From assembly GCF_004421105.1 (NCBI RefSeq), contig NZ_CP038033.1, positions 3,057,659-3,121,658 of the forward strand: 64,000 nucleotides of DNA. The letters are read 5' to 3'. Under the pieces are notes generated by a model that saw only the letters and a program-made list of their open reading frames with translations, made no database searches and had not been told where the DNA came from. The number at the start of each line of letters is the position of its first letter. Position 1 is the stretch's first letter. This DNA comes from Nitrosococcus wardiae (GTDB lineage Bacteria > Pseudomonadota > Gammaproteobacteria > Nitrosococcales > Nitrosococcaceae). Positions 29,287-38,501 of the stretch are shown here, one piece after another. The translations under genes were made by a program, and so were the position numbers.

Positions 29287-31497
29287 TTAGAACTGTTCTC
29301 CGTAGCCTAACACTGTCCGCCTCAGTAACGATTCCACATTTTGTCCCAAATTACCTAATCCTTTTAGCTCCAATTGGACCATAACCGAGTTGTTCCTATC
29401 CCCCTCAATGTTGGTAATGTAACTGCGCCCCACCAGGCGTATCGCCCAACAACAACTGTCATACTCCACCCCCCCCAAGACTTCAAGGAGCCGATCATCG
29501 GCAATTGAATGATACCAACGTCCGACAACACTCCAATTCTTCGTAATCGGATAGCGGCCAGAGATATCAACCTGCTCCAACAACTGCCGACGGAAGCGGT
29601 AACCCATATTCAGCAGGCTCCCCCCTTTTCCACGATAACGCAGTTCGGCAGTACCCAAATCAGCCCGCTCCTCATGGGGATCAAAGCGCAACTCACCTCG
29701 CAGCAACCACTCCGGCGCCAACCGAGCAGCCATTTCCGCAATGATGGCAGAACTTGAATCAGTCTCTTCAGAGAAGTCAGGCAAGGTGACCTTACGATCA
29801 CGAAAAAATTGAATCTGGCCGATGGAAGCCCGCAGCAGTTCATCCCCCGTGCTGGACTGTAGCAAACGGGTAGTGACCGCTAGAGTTAGTTGATTGGCAT
29901 CATTCAGGCGATCCGCTCCCGTGAAACGGTTAGGTTGGAATAGCCGAGCGAAGTAAAAATCCAATGGAGCGCTATCAAAAACCGGAAAATCTTCTTGATT
30001 TTCAAAAGGAATATAAAGATAGTAGGCGCGCGGTTCTAAAGTCTGGCGCAAACGGCTGCCCCACAAAGCCAGTGATCGCTCAAAAATAGCGCCCGTATCT
30101 ATGCTAAAAATGGGCAAGGTACGGCTGAGCGTGTTGTCCGTACCCGGAGGGGTATCATCTAGGAAATAACGGGTATCCCGCACACCAATATTAGGGGTAA
30201 AGAAGGTGCCGGGAGTGCGGAAGGGCAAACTCACAGTAGGCCACAAGTCTAAACGTACCCCGTTCGGTAGAGCATCCCGCTGAAAGTTTACCACCTCGCC
30301 GTGAAAGTCGAAATCCAACCCCAAAAATTGATCGGGAAAATAACCGTCCACCAACAACTGAGGTAGCCGTTGGTGCGGGCGAGAAAAGCCAGGAATAGTC
30401 CTGTCAATGGTTTGAAAACTTTGGAAACGCCCTAGGGCATACCAACCCTCACCTTGGTAGCTAACATCTAGCTGGTTATTAAGGTAGGTAGTACTGGCAA
30501 TGCTCAGGCTATTACCTAAGTCCTCAAAATAGGTGTCATCAGAAACGAGATTGATATCCAGATTGGTAAACCAACGCGACCAAGGGCTACCGGTATGCTG
30601 ATAGGAAAAAGCGCCGCGATAATCACCCTTCTTGTCATCGTGGGGCAAAATCGAGCCTAGAATTCTACCATGATTGCGAGGATTAAGATAACGCAACTCC
30701 CCTGCCAGCATGGGGCCCCGCTCGGACAAGTAGCGGGGGGTAATAGTTGCATCCCGATCCGGGGCAATGTTCCAATAATAGGGTGTGCTGATATCCACAC
30801 CCGAGTTACTGGAACTCCCCACGGAGGGCACCAGAAACCCAGATTTGCGCCGATCATCAATGGGAAAGCGCAGAAAGGGGGCATAGAGTATGGGAACATC
30901 CCACAGTTTGAGACGGGCATGGCGAGCCCAGCCCACCCCTTCTTCGTGATCCAGGCTCACCTGGCTTGCCTTCAACTGCCAAGCATTATCCCCAATATCG
31001 CAAGTCGTAAAGGTGGCACCTTGCAACTCTGTCTTGACGGAACCCTCTCGCTCCGCCTCAGCTGCTACTCCACGAGCATGGTAATCTCGCAAAAAATAGC
31101 GGGCATTTTCGGCGACGCCAACATCCGTCTCCAAATTCACTTTAGCGGAGTCACTGATAACATCCATCATAGCATCTTGATAGCGCACATCACCAAAAGC
31201 CTCCACCGTATTAGTTGGCTTGTTATAAAGCACCTCATCCGCATCTAGCCACTGCCCCCGGCGTCTAAATTTGACATCGCCGCTAAAAATAGAGAGTCCC
31301 TCCTTCTCCACTTCAACTTGATCAGCGGTAACATCCACGGGGCCCTTAGGCTCCGGGTCTAACAACGCCTCTGAGGTCGGCTCAATAAACCGCTCACATT
31401 TTTCCCACTGAGGTATTTGTGCCCTAGCCATAGGAACTAATCCCAAAAGGAAAGAAAAGAGCCCCACAAATAAGATAGTATTCTTTTTCTGTTCCAC
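29287..31497 (-). CDS. lptD: LPS-assembly outer-membrane protein LptD
   Basis: The outer-membrane barrel that, with LptE, inserts lipopolysaccharide into the outer leaflet. A signal peptide (residues about 7-26) is followed by the OstA/LptA-like jellyroll: VTADQVEVEKEGLSIFSGDVKFRRRGQWLDADEVLYN. The large C-terminal LptD domain contains FLRFPIDDRRKSGFLVP and ends in a barrel region with SCCWAIRLVGRSY, where paired cysteines fit the disulphide-locked architecture. Length 736 is typical. It begins the operon with surA and is divergent from two tRNA genes. The gene order matches E. coli. Confidence 0.95.
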   Translation of the reverse strand: MEQKKNTILFVGLFSFLLGLVPMARAQIPQWEKCERFIEPTSEALLDPEPKGPVDVTADQVEVEKEGLSIFSGDVKFRRRGQWLDADEVLYNKPTNTVEAFGDVRYQDAMMDVISDSAKVNLETDVGVAENARYFLRDYHARGVAAEAEREGSVKTELQGATFTTCDIGDNAWQLKASQVSLDHEEGVGWARHARLKLWDVPILYAPFLRFPIDDRRKSGFLVPSVGSSSNSGVDISTPYYWNIAPDRDATITPRYLSERGPMLAGELRYLNPRNHGRILGSILPHDDKKGDYRGAFSYQHTGSPWSRWFTNLDINLVSDDTYFEDLGNSLSIASTTYLNNQLDVSYQGEGWYALGRFQSFQTIDRTIPGFSRPHQRLPQLLVDGYFPDQFLGLDFDFHGEVVNFQRDALPNGVRLDLWPTVSLPFRTPGTFFTPNIGVRDTRYFLDDTPPGTDNTLSRTLPIFSIDTGAIFERSLALWGSRLRQTLEPRAYYLYIPFENQEDFPVFDSAPLDFYFARLFQPNRFTGADRLNDANQLTLAVTTRLLQSSTGDELLRASIGQIQFFRDRKVTLPDFSEETDSSSAIIAEMAARLAPEWLLRGELRFDPHEERADLGTAELRYRGKGGSLLNMGYRFRRQLLEQVDISGRYPITKNWSVVGRWYHSIADDRLLEVLGGVEYDSCCWAIRLVGRSYITNIEGDRNNSVMVQLELKGLGNLGQNVESLLRRTVLGYGEQF

Positions 31498-31587
31498 GCA
31501 GCATGAGTATTATTATTAATATGGCGCGTAAAAATCGCATAGAATCTACTGATCTTCAAACTTTTTAAGCCAAGGATAGAATGGAGC

Positions 31588-31616
31588 TTGACATATTGCC
31601 GCTAAACTCGTAGAGT
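31588..31616 (+). promoter_or_regulatory. sigma-70 promoter of the tRNA pair
   Basis: A perfect TTGACA (31588-31593) is followed after 17 bp by TAGAGT (31611-31616), about 16 bp upstream of tRNA-Ala. Strength and spacing suit a constitutive stable-RNA promoter. Confidence 0.75.
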
Positions 31617-31631
31617 GTGCGTTTCTTTGGA

Positions 31632-31707
<76 letters not shown>

Positions 31708-31760
31708 GGCATTTAGGCCTACCCACTTAAGGTGAGTAAGCCTAGCCACAAACAGAATTT

Positions 31761-31837
31761 GTCCCCATCGTCTAGACGGCCTAGGACACCGCCCTTTCAC
31801 GGCGGTAACAGGGGTTCGAATCCCCTTGGGGACGCCA
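31761..31837 (+). tRNA. tRNA-Glu (TTC)
   Basis: A 77-base cloverleaf with encoded CCA. The acceptor GTCCCCA pairs with TGGGGAC. The anticodon stem CCGCC/GGCGG encloses CTTTCAC, giving anticodon TTC. The T-arm AGGGG-TTCGAAT-CCCCT is canonical. It belongs to the same transcription unit as the tRNA-Ala gene. Confidence 0.96.
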
Positions 31838-31956
31838 TTTAATTCATGACTTCCATACCCAATCCCTAAAGCAGCGATTCTCTAAGTATCCATCGCTAAA
31901 AGTAGACAACAACGAAGGTCACCTCCAACCTTCATGATGGAAGCTACGACTTAGGG

Positions 31957-33390
31957 CTATTTGGTGCTCGATTCTCCCTTTGAAAGAGTATCGACCTTTC
32001 CAAACAGGCGTAGCACACCATAAGTTGCCAGGCCCGCTAGAATCCCAGGCATCCCTTCATAGAGAGCATGATGGAACTCCAACCAGCGCCAGGCAATAGC
32101 CACACCGACACCCATACTTAGAATAGTCAAAGCTTGCTGGTCTGTGGGTTTGCCACCCATAATATAAATCAATAACAAAGGCACAAAAGCGGAGGCCAGA
32201 AATGACCAGGATAAGATAACCAGGGTAAACACATCCTCATTATTGCTGAGCGCAATTGCCAGTGCCAATGCTGTAACCACCACAGTGGCCGTCTTTATCT
32301 CGCCCATATTCTCAAGGCGTTGTGGCAGTAAATCATGGGTGAATGCCGCTGAGCACGCTAATACCAACGAATCTGCCGTGGACATCGTCGCGGCAAAAAT
32401 ACCCGCTAGCAGCAACCCCACCAACATATCAGGCAACAATTGCAAACCTATGGTCGGTAGGGCTAACTCCGGATCAAAGTTCTGTGATTCCGGTAAATAC
32501 ACGCGCGAGAGCATTCCCACGCCTGTGGCCATAAAATAGAATGATGTATACCACAGATAGTAATATAGACGTGCCCGAGTCATGTGGTTAGGATCATCCA
32601 GTGCCATAAATCGGACCATAACATGGGGCTGACCTGCCACGGAGAAACCACCAAATAACCAGCCGAGGACAAAAAAGGCAAGGCCGGCTACTCCAGGAAC
32701 AAGCGTATCTGTAGGGGTCCAATTCAGAAAGCCTTCAATTTCGCCCATTTCCGCCCAAGCCTCTTTCGGGCCGCCAAGGGCCGTCACGGTGGCGTAAAGC
32801 AAGGTAAGCATGGCCCCGAACATGACGAAGGACTGGGCCGCATCAGTCCAAATCGAAGCACGAATGCCCCCGGCAAAGCAATAACCGACGACTAGAATCG
32901 CGCCTATAAGCGCTCCCGCGTAGAAGGGCCAATCGAATAACACGTACAGTGCCTTACTGCCGGCATTAAGCTGTGCTGCTGCGTAAGTACCGAGGAAGAT
33001 CACGGTGATAAGACCTGCTGTGCGGCGCAACCGATTTAGCTCGGTGCCATACCACTGGCTAAGTACACCCCCGTAGGTCACCTCCTCAGTCCGGGCAGTA
33101 GCCTCCCGGAAGTGCCGGTGAATGAACTGCGAGGCTAAAAAATCACCCAGGATCCAGCCAACCACAAGCCATATTGAAGCCAGTCCAACTGTATAGGTAT
33201 AACCTATAACACCAATAAACATGTAGCCACTGTTGTTAGTAGCCACCGCCGACAAACCTACAAGCCAAGGCTTAACCGAATTGCTAGCAACATAATAATC
33301 GCTTCGGTTCCCCTGTGCTTTGCGCGCCGACAATAAACCAATAAATGCAAATACTGCGAGAAAGAATAAAAAACTAAAGACTATAACCAT
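31957..33390 (-). CDS. sodium:solute symporter (SSS family)
   Basis: An inner-membrane symporter of about 13 transmembrane helices, 477 residues. The family core is visible: GLSAVATNNSGYMFIGVIG in helix 2, GGIRASIWTDAAQSFVMFGAML in the middle, GGFSVAGQPHVMVRFMA, and LLAGIFAATMSTADSLVLACSAAFTHDL with the SxxADS sodium-site residues. These resemble PutP-type transporters, but the substrate is uncertain and could be proline, another amino acid or a carboxylate. The gene stands alone on the minus strand, after the tRNA pair. No SSS-associated kinase is present. Confidence 0.9.
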   Translation of the reverse strand: MVIVFSFLFFLAVFAFIGLLSARKAQGNRSDYYVASNSVKPWLVGLSAVATNNSGYMFIGVIGYTYTVGLASIWLVVGWILGDFLASQFIHRHFREATARTEEVTYGGVLSQWYGTELNRLRRTAGLITVIFLGTYAAAQLNAGSKALYVLFDWPFYAGALIGAILVVGYCFAGGIRASIWTDAAQSFVMFGAMLTLLYATVTALGGPKEAWAEMGEIEGFLNWTPTDTLVPGVAGLAFFVLGWLFGGFSVAGQPHVMVRFMALDDPNHMTRARLYYYLWYTSFYFMATGVGMLSRVYLPESQNFDPELALPTIGLQLLPDMLVGLLLAGIFAATMSTADSLVLACSAAFTHDLLPQRLENMGEIKTATVVVTALALAIALSNNEDVFTLVILSWSFLASAFVPLLLIYIMGGKPTDQQALTILSMGVGVAIAWRWLEFHHALYEGMPGILAGLATYGVLRLFGKVDTLSKGESSTK

Positions 33391-33581
33391 GAAACTATTC
33401 CCAACAAGAAAGTAGGCTTCCTGGCCTTACTTCCTGTACTTTATGAATGACAGGGGGCCTAGTAATTAACGGAAAGGGTTGAGCCCGCAACAATGCCATG
33501 CCTAAAAAGCTAAGCGGCGGTGCGCGTCTATCAACTCCATACCTAGGAGCGAGACGGGGCAACCAATTTTTATTGAGCCTT

Positions 33582-33619
33582 GTAAAAACGGTATGGTAAG
33601 GTAAAAATGGTATGGTAAG
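33582..33619. repeat. 19-bp tandem direct repeat
   Basis: Two adjacent copies of GTAAAAA(C/T)GGTATGGTAAG, 33582-33600 and 33601-33619, differ at one base. No associated gene explains it. Confidence 0.65.
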
Positions 33620-33826
33620 GGTACGCCAAACCTGAATTCGATGTGATTGTGCCTCTGCAAAATACAAAATTGCTAGCTAATTTAGAAACGCTCCCTCATC
33701 TCAGCTAAGCAAGAAAGGGGGGCGGCAGATAATCTAGTACTTACTCAGGTATTTGCATAAAAATGCAGCAACACCATTTAGTCACCTTTGCTACAGCAAA
33801 ACCTTTACAAACCAACCTACACCTCT

Positions 33827-33922
33827 CTAGAAGATCAGAGCGAGCAACCCGATAACCACTAGCAAACCAATAAGAAAAATAATGCCGGCCACGCTGCCAA
33901 AAAATTTTAAAATACTACCCAT
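33827..33922 (-). CDS. 31-residue single-span membrane peptide
   Basis: From ATG 33922 the frame encodes 31 residues: a short MGSILKFFGSV amphipathic start and then a continuous hydrophobic helix rich in Ile, Leu, Val and Gly that ends LLALIF. A good ribosome site AAGGTG lies six bases upstream, which supports real translation. I do not recognise a characterised family; similar tiny membrane proteins of unknown function are common in proteobacteria. It is isolated in a long intergenic region. Confidence 0.55.
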   Translation of the reverse strand: MGSILKFFGSVAGIIFLIGLLVVIGLLALIF

Positions 33923-34240
33923 CTAGCTTCACCTTAGTAATCAACGATGCCAAAGATTAATGCACGCACAAGAGAAATAAAAAAATAAAACACATTACTA
34001 AAGCCTAGCTTCTGCCCCAATCTTGTCAAGTTAACAGCCCGGCATGGCTGTGCAGAAGTATCAAAAAATCCTCTGATCCACTGCCATCTAGCCTTGTAAG
34101 AATTACAAAAAACTCTGAAAAAAATGGCAGACAAGCCTAGATCATAGGGGGACTGAAATCCTATTTAGGCCTTTAAATCCGCTGTTTTTCCATCCTCTAT
34201 AAAATTGGCCCAAGCCTTGCTCAATGAATAAATTAATACG

Positions 34241-34252
34241 CTACGTACGTAG
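34241..34252. promoter_or_regulatory. 12-bp perfect palindrome upstream of a membrane-protein gene
   Basis: CTACGTACGTAG is a perfect palindrome 48 bp before the ATG at 34300, and the next bases AGAAAGACTTTCT form a second one. Position and symmetry suggest an operator, but no regulator is known. Confidence 0.4.
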
Positions 34253-34299
34253 AAAGACTTTCTGCAAGCCAAACCCTAAAATGAAAGGAGTAAGCTTTT

Positions 34300-35208
34300 A
34301 TGGCACGTAATCTAGAACGTGAAGAGCAAATCCCTATGGACCATGTTGAGCGGACGGTTACTACTGTTGAGCATCCGGGCCAAATAAACTGGGGCGCTGT
34401 TATAGCCGGCCTCGTAGTCGTAATCAGTGTAAGCTGGCTAATGGTATTGCTGGGTTCAGCAATTGGACTCAGTATTGCTGATACCTTCGACTCTAAGGCA
34501 ATGGAGGAAGGCTTAGGCTGGGGATCTATTATTTGGTTGCTACTGACTGCACTAGTGACCTTTTTTCTTGGTGGATGGTTCGCCGGACGGTTAGCAGATA
34601 AGACGGTCAAAATCATTGGTATGCTGCACGGCGTTACCGTGTGGGGCGTGAGTATAATCTTGCTGATTTTTCTCGGTTATGCAGGTATTGCCGGGTTAAT
34701 GCAAACGGGTTCAGCATTGCTTAGTGGCGGCGCTGCAGTAGTACCGGCAGCGGCGGTAGGCGCAACGGCAGAGACTGACAATGGAGCGACATCACCTTTT
34801 GTTACTCAAATTCAGGCACAACTTAAACGTCAAGCCAGTGAAATCACTGCTCGAACCGCTGAGGAAGGTGTATCGCCAGAGGAAGTGGAGCGCGCCATCG
34901 AGCAGTTGGACGCCCAGACTTTACAAGCAGCCGCAATGCAACTTTTGCAAGGTAATACCCAGGCAGCAAAAGACGTGCTGGCAGTTAATACCAACCTTTC
35001 GGAAGCGGAGATCAATGCTATCATTAATGGAGTGGAACAAGAAGTTCAACAGCGCCTAGATACCATAGCCACCTATACTCAAGCCATCCTATGGGCGACA
35101 TTTATTAGTAGTCTGCTCGGTTTAGCGATGGCGATCATCGGCGGTTGGATAGGGGCTAGTCGTGTGCGGCGCTTTTATGCAATACAGCAAAGAGCCACAG
35201 GGACCTAA
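34300..35208 (+). CDS. multi-span membrane protein of unknown function
   Basis: A 302-residue protein I do not recognise as a characterised family. Hydrophobic segments lie at about residues 28-55, 76-97, 108-133 and 260-285. Between the third and fourth is a long polar, alpha-helical region of about 110 residues with Glu/Gln-rich repeats (EEVERAIEQLDAQTLQAAAMQLLQG). Conserved-looking features are INWGAVIAGL near the N-terminus and FFLGGWFAGRLADK, a pattern seen in envelope stress-type membrane proteins. An AAAGGAG ribosome site precedes the start, and a palindrome lies upstream. Confidence 0.8.
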   Translation: MARNLEREEQIPMDHVERTVTTVEHPGQINWGAVIAGLVVVISVSWLMVLLGSAIGLSIADTFDSKAMEEGLGWGSIIWLLLTALVTFFLGGWFAGRLADKTVKIIGMLHGVTVWGVSIILLIFLGYAGIAGLMQTGSALLSGGAAVVPAAAVGATAETDNGATSPFVTQIQAQLKRQASEITARTAEEGVSPEEVERAIEQLDAQTLQAAAMQLLQGNTQAAKDVLAVNTNLSEAEINAIINGVEQEVQQRLDTIATYTQAILWATFISSLLGLAMAIIGGWIGASRVRRFYAIQQRATGT

Positions 35209-35400
35209 TAATATATAATCCGGCTTTTGGTTCTGTTGGCCCTGTTTCCTCCAGCATGCCAGCAGGACCATCTTAGGCCGGGTGGGTGCCTCTGCCACTT
35301 CTATTGCAGCTCACATGGCATACGGGGAGCACTCTTATCTATTTAATGCCCAATCAGGCTTAGCATCCACAACCGAGCAACATGGTATTATGACTGCTGT

Positions 35401-36186
35401 ATGAAGCTTATTCATCTGTCGGATCTGCATTTTGGCGCGGAAACACCGGAGATCGTACAGCAGCTCAAATATGCAATCACGGGCATCCTCCCGGATATTA
35501 TCATCGTTAGCGGCGATCTCACCCAAACCGGATCGACCCAAGAGTTCGAAGCTGCAAAAAATTTTTTAGATGGTTTTCCTGCAGCCACCTTTTGTGTGCC
35601 TGGGAATCATGATATTCCCAGATATGATCTATGGGAGCGTTTTATTGACCCTTATAAAAAATATAAACGCCACATTGATGAAAACTTGTGTCCCGTTCAT
35701 GAAAGGAATGATGTCATTATCGCCGGTCTTAATTCAGCGCGGCCTATCTTACCCCACTGGAATTGGGCCAATGGCGCTATATCAAGTGCTCAGCTTAAAG
35801 ATTTGAAGAATGTCTATAACCAAAGCTTGGCAAAAAGACGGGTATGTGTTTTTCACCATCCGATTCATGAAGCACTCAATACACCTGTGGATACGGTTGT
35901 TTTTGGTGCAAAGAAAGCACTGCGCGCCTTACATAAACTCAAAGTGGATTTGGTTTTGACAGGCCACGCCCACCATGCATCCGTTACCGCGCTGGGGGAT
36001 GTATATCATAAAACCACTTATCTAAGTGCCTCTACCGCCCTATCTTCCCGGTTGAGAGAACAGGAGAATCGCTTTAACTGGGTAGAAATTGATCAAGATA
36101 AACTTGTAATACAGATTTACACCTATAATGGCGATGCCTTTACTACAAGCAAAGAAGCATTGCTAGAACAAACCAGGCTTATCTAA
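35401..36186 (+). CDS. CpdA-like calcineurin-type metallophosphoesterase
   Basis: A 261-residue dimetal phosphoesterase. All blocks are in order: LIHLSDLHFGAE, IIIVSGDLTQTG, VPGNHDIP, VFHHPIHE and LTGHAHHASV. This arrangement is that of cyclic nucleotide phosphodiesterase CpdA and related enzymes; actual cAMP activity cannot be told from sequence. No signal peptide is present, so it is cytosolic. It is a single gene, convergent with the fadI-fadJ operon. Confidence 0.88.
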   Translation: MKLIHLSDLHFGAETPEIVQQLKYAITGILPDIIIVSGDLTQTGSTQEFEAAKNFLDGFPAATFCVPGNHDIPRYDLWERFIDPYKKYKRHIDENLCPVHERNDVIIAGLNSARPILPHWNWANGAISSAQLKDLKNVYNQSLAKRRVCVFHHPIHEALNTPVDTVVFGAKKALRALHKLKVDLVLTGHAHHASVTALGDVYHKTTYLSASTALSSRLREQENRFNWVEIDQDKLVIQIYTYNGDAFTTSKEALLEQTRLI

Positions 36187-36229
36187 GACACCCCTCCCCA
36201 GCACCCGAAGAATTTTGAGAAACTGCTAT

Positions 36230-36248
36230 AAAAGGTAGCATTCGCTAC
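36230..36248 (-). terminator. possible terminator of the fadI-fadJ operon
   Basis: Read on the minus strand, GTAGC-GAAT-GCTAC (36248-36235) is followed by CTTTTATAG. The five-base stem is short, so confidence is low. Confidence 0.35.
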
Positions 36249-36257
36249 TTCTCCCTC

Positions 36258-38501
36258 TCAGAGGGTTCCCCCCGGTGCAGGCGTCTTCTCATCGTGAAAG
36301 CCAATCCGTTGTTGAGCAAGCTCAACAAGGAGGGGCGCAGGAGTAAAACGCTCACCCAATTGATCTTGGTAGTGAGCGAGCTGTTCGACAATCTCACTTA
36401 TACCTTGGTTATCAATAAAGCGAAATGGCCCTCCTAAAAAGGGTGGGAAACCAAGCCCGAAAACAGCGCCCACATCGCCGTCACGGGCCGACCGCAGAAT
36501 GCCATCGCTGTAACAATACACCGCCTCATTGATCATCGGCAAAAGGCAGCGCATCGCGATATTATTAGCCTCAAGCTTTTTTTGAGGTTTAACATCCAAT
36601 AAGGGATATACGGATTTATCTATTTGTTTCCCTTTGCCTTTAAAAGTTCCATCCACTTTTTGATAACGATAAAAACCCCGACCATTCTTCTTGCCAAGCC
36701 GATCAGCTTCCACTAATTTTTCAAGTATCAGTGTGGGTTTCATCCGCCCACCGAAAGCGCCATGCAAGATCTGAGCGATCTTTTGAACCACATCAATACC
36801 CACTTCATCCACTAGCTTGAAGGGCCCCACAGGAAAACCAAAATTAACCAATGCCTTATCAATCTCCTCAATGGAAACCCCCTCGGCTAAAAGATGAATA
36901 GCTTCATTGATATAGGGGCCTAATATCCGTGTGGTATAAAAGCCTGTTCCATCACGAACCACAATTACCGTTTTGTTTTGGCGTTTGCCCAGTGCAACAC
37001 AGGTGGCGATAACCTCCGGTGCGCTCTTGTCGGTCACAATAACCTCAAGGAGAGGCACTTTAGGCACAGGCGAGAAATAATGCATCCCAATCACAGCCTC
37101 GGGATGCTGACTCGCTTCAGCAATTTTATGGATGGGAATGGTGGAAGTATTGGATGCAAAGATCATTTCAGGACTACCGTAGGCTTCCACTTCGCGTAGT
37201 ACCTGATGTTTTACTTCAAGGTTTTCACTGACGGCCTCAATGACCACATCGGCTTGTTTAAACCCTGTGTACTCGGTCGTAGGACGGACCAAAGCTAGAA
37301 CACGGTCACGCTCCCCTAACGTCATACGCCGTTTTTGGACTTGCTCAGTCACGGAATTCCATACCGAGCGAAGCCCTCGCCGTAAAACTTCGTGATTGAC
37401 ATCTTTCAAGCGCACGGGCAAACCTGCCTCAGCGGCGGTCACATAGGTTACCCCACTGCCCATCAGCCCCGCCCCCAAAACGCCGACCTTATGCACTTCC
37501 CGAGAGCTTACCTCCGCTTCTGTTCCTGCGTCTTTTTTCAGCGCGGTCCTTGCTAAAAACAGGGCCATGAGATTACGGGCTTTGGTGCTCACGGCCAATT
37601 CACCGAAGGCTTCCACTTCCGCCTTAAAACCCGCTTCCAAGCCCTCCTCAATGCCGGTTCTGATCACCTCCAGCGCCTGAAGGGGAGCTGGCAAATTGCC
37701 ATGGGTATGGGACAGGACCTTTTTCTTTGCCTGGTTAAATAAAACAGACCGGCCCGCTGGATTCTCCTCTAAGAGCAGCGTTCTAAGTTTCCGCAGGTTC
37801 AAAATGCTGCCAAGAACCTGACTAAGCCCACGGGAAGAGCGAGCTTCCCCCTCCTTTTTCTCTCTCAACTCTTTCCAGGAAAGTTCACGGGCACGGGCCA
37901 GAGCCGCTTCTAACAGGACTGGCTGGGGAACCACTTCATCAACCAATCCCATAGCCCGGGCCTTAGAGACGGAAACCGTCTTGCCCGTCAATATCATATC
38001 CAGTGCCGATTCAAGACCCACCAGGCGAGGTAAACGCTGAGTCCCTCCCACCCCGGGAATGACTCCCAATTTGACTTCAGGCTGGCCAAATTGCGTTCGA
38101 TCGCTGTTGGAGGCGACCCGTGCCTGACAGGCCAAAGCCACCTCTAGCCCTCCACCTAAACAAACTCCGTGGATTGCCGCCACAATGGGAAGAGGAAAAG
38201 ATTCCACCCGTTTCATCACCCCTTGCGCTGCATGGGAGAGCTGCCTTGCGGCCTCAGAATCCGGCAATTGAGTTAACATCTTGATGTCGGCACCAGCGAT
38301 AAAATCCTTTTTGGCTGAGGCCAGTACCACCGCCTCCAAATCCTTATCTGCCACCAGTTGCTCAAGCACATGATTAAAGTCCTGCTCAAAACCTGCTTGG
38401 AGAGTATTGACGGGGGCATCAGGAACATCAAACCAAATGATGGCAGCGTTATCCTCTCGTCTTTCAACCCATAGTGATTGAGTGTTCCCTACATCCCTCA
38501 T
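36258..38501 (-). CDS. fadJ: multifunctional beta-oxidation protein (enoyl-CoA hydratase / 3-hydroxyacyl-CoA dehydrogenase)
   Basis: Catalyses hydration of enoyl-CoA and NAD-dependent oxidation of 3-hydroxyacyl-CoA. The N-terminal crotonase domain (residues 1-290) has GADIKML, GVCLGGGLEVALACQ and GVIPGVGGTQRLPRL. The 3-hydroxyacyl-CoA dehydrogenase domain starts with VGVLGAGLMGSGVTYVTAAEAG near 325, followed by IFASNTSTIPI and MHYFSPVPKVPLLEV. A C-terminal helical domain ends the 747-residue protein. The ATG at 38501 overlaps the stop of fadI by 4 bp (ATGA). FadJ is preferred over FadB because the thiolase partner resembles FadI and precedes the gene, as in fadIJ operons. Confidence 0.93.
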   Translation of the reverse strand: MRDVGNTQSLWVERREDNAAIIWFDVPDAPVNTLQAGFEQDFNHVLEQLVADKDLEAVVLASAKKDFIAGADIKMLTQLPDSEAARQLSHAAQGVMKRVESFPLPIVAAIHGVCLGGGLEVALACQARVASNSDRTQFGQPEVKLGVIPGVGGTQRLPRLVGLESALDMILTGKTVSVSKARAMGLVDEVVPQPVLLEAALARARELSWKELREKKEGEARSSRGLSQVLGSILNLRKLRTLLLEENPAGRSVLFNQAKKKVLSHTHGNLPAPLQALEVIRTGIEEGLEAGFKAEVEAFGELAVSTKARNLMALFLARTALKKDAGTEAEVSSREVHKVGVLGAGLMGSGVTYVTAAEAGLPVRLKDVNHEVLRRGLRSVWNSVTEQVQKRRMTLGERDRVLALVRPTTEYTGFKQADVVIEAVSENLEVKHQVLREVEAYGSPEMIFASNTSTIPIHKIAEASQHPEAVIGMHYFSPVPKVPLLEVIVTDKSAPEVIATCVALGKRQNKTVIVVRDGTGFYTTRILGPYINEAIHLLAEGVSIEEIDKALVNFGFPVGPFKLVDEVGIDVVQKIAQILHGAFGGRMKPTLILEKLVEADRLGKKNGRGFYRYQKVDGTFKGKGKQIDKSVYPLLDVKPQKKLEANNIAMRCLLPMINEAVYCYSDGILRSARDGDVGAVFGLGFPPFLGGPFRFIDNQGISEIVEQLAHYQDQLGERFTPAPLLVELAQQRIGFHDEKTPAPGGTL

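Larger units (their letters stand above)
33391..34299. other. 909-bp intergenic region with a small gene, a tandem repeat and palindromes
   Basis: Contents I can support are a 19-bp tandem repeat at 33582-33619, a 31-codon membrane peptide at 33827-33922 (minus), a TTGTAA-GAA-TTACAA hairpin near 34098-34112 and a 12-bp palindrome at 34241-34252. Other open frames here have no family resemblance and atypical composition, so I do not call them. Confidence 0.5.

Noticed and set aside
30670-31248. 192-codon open frame on the plus strand
   Set aside because: It lies wholly antisense to lptD and has no family features; it is a by-product of lptD codon use.
33395-33667. 90-codon minus-strand frame upstream of the symporter
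   Set aside because: No ribosome site, no family resemblance and it includes a tandem repeat; more likely the symporter promoter region.
33934-34134. 66-codon minus-strand frame
   Set aside because: Composition atypical and no ribosome site; contains hairpin-forming sequence.
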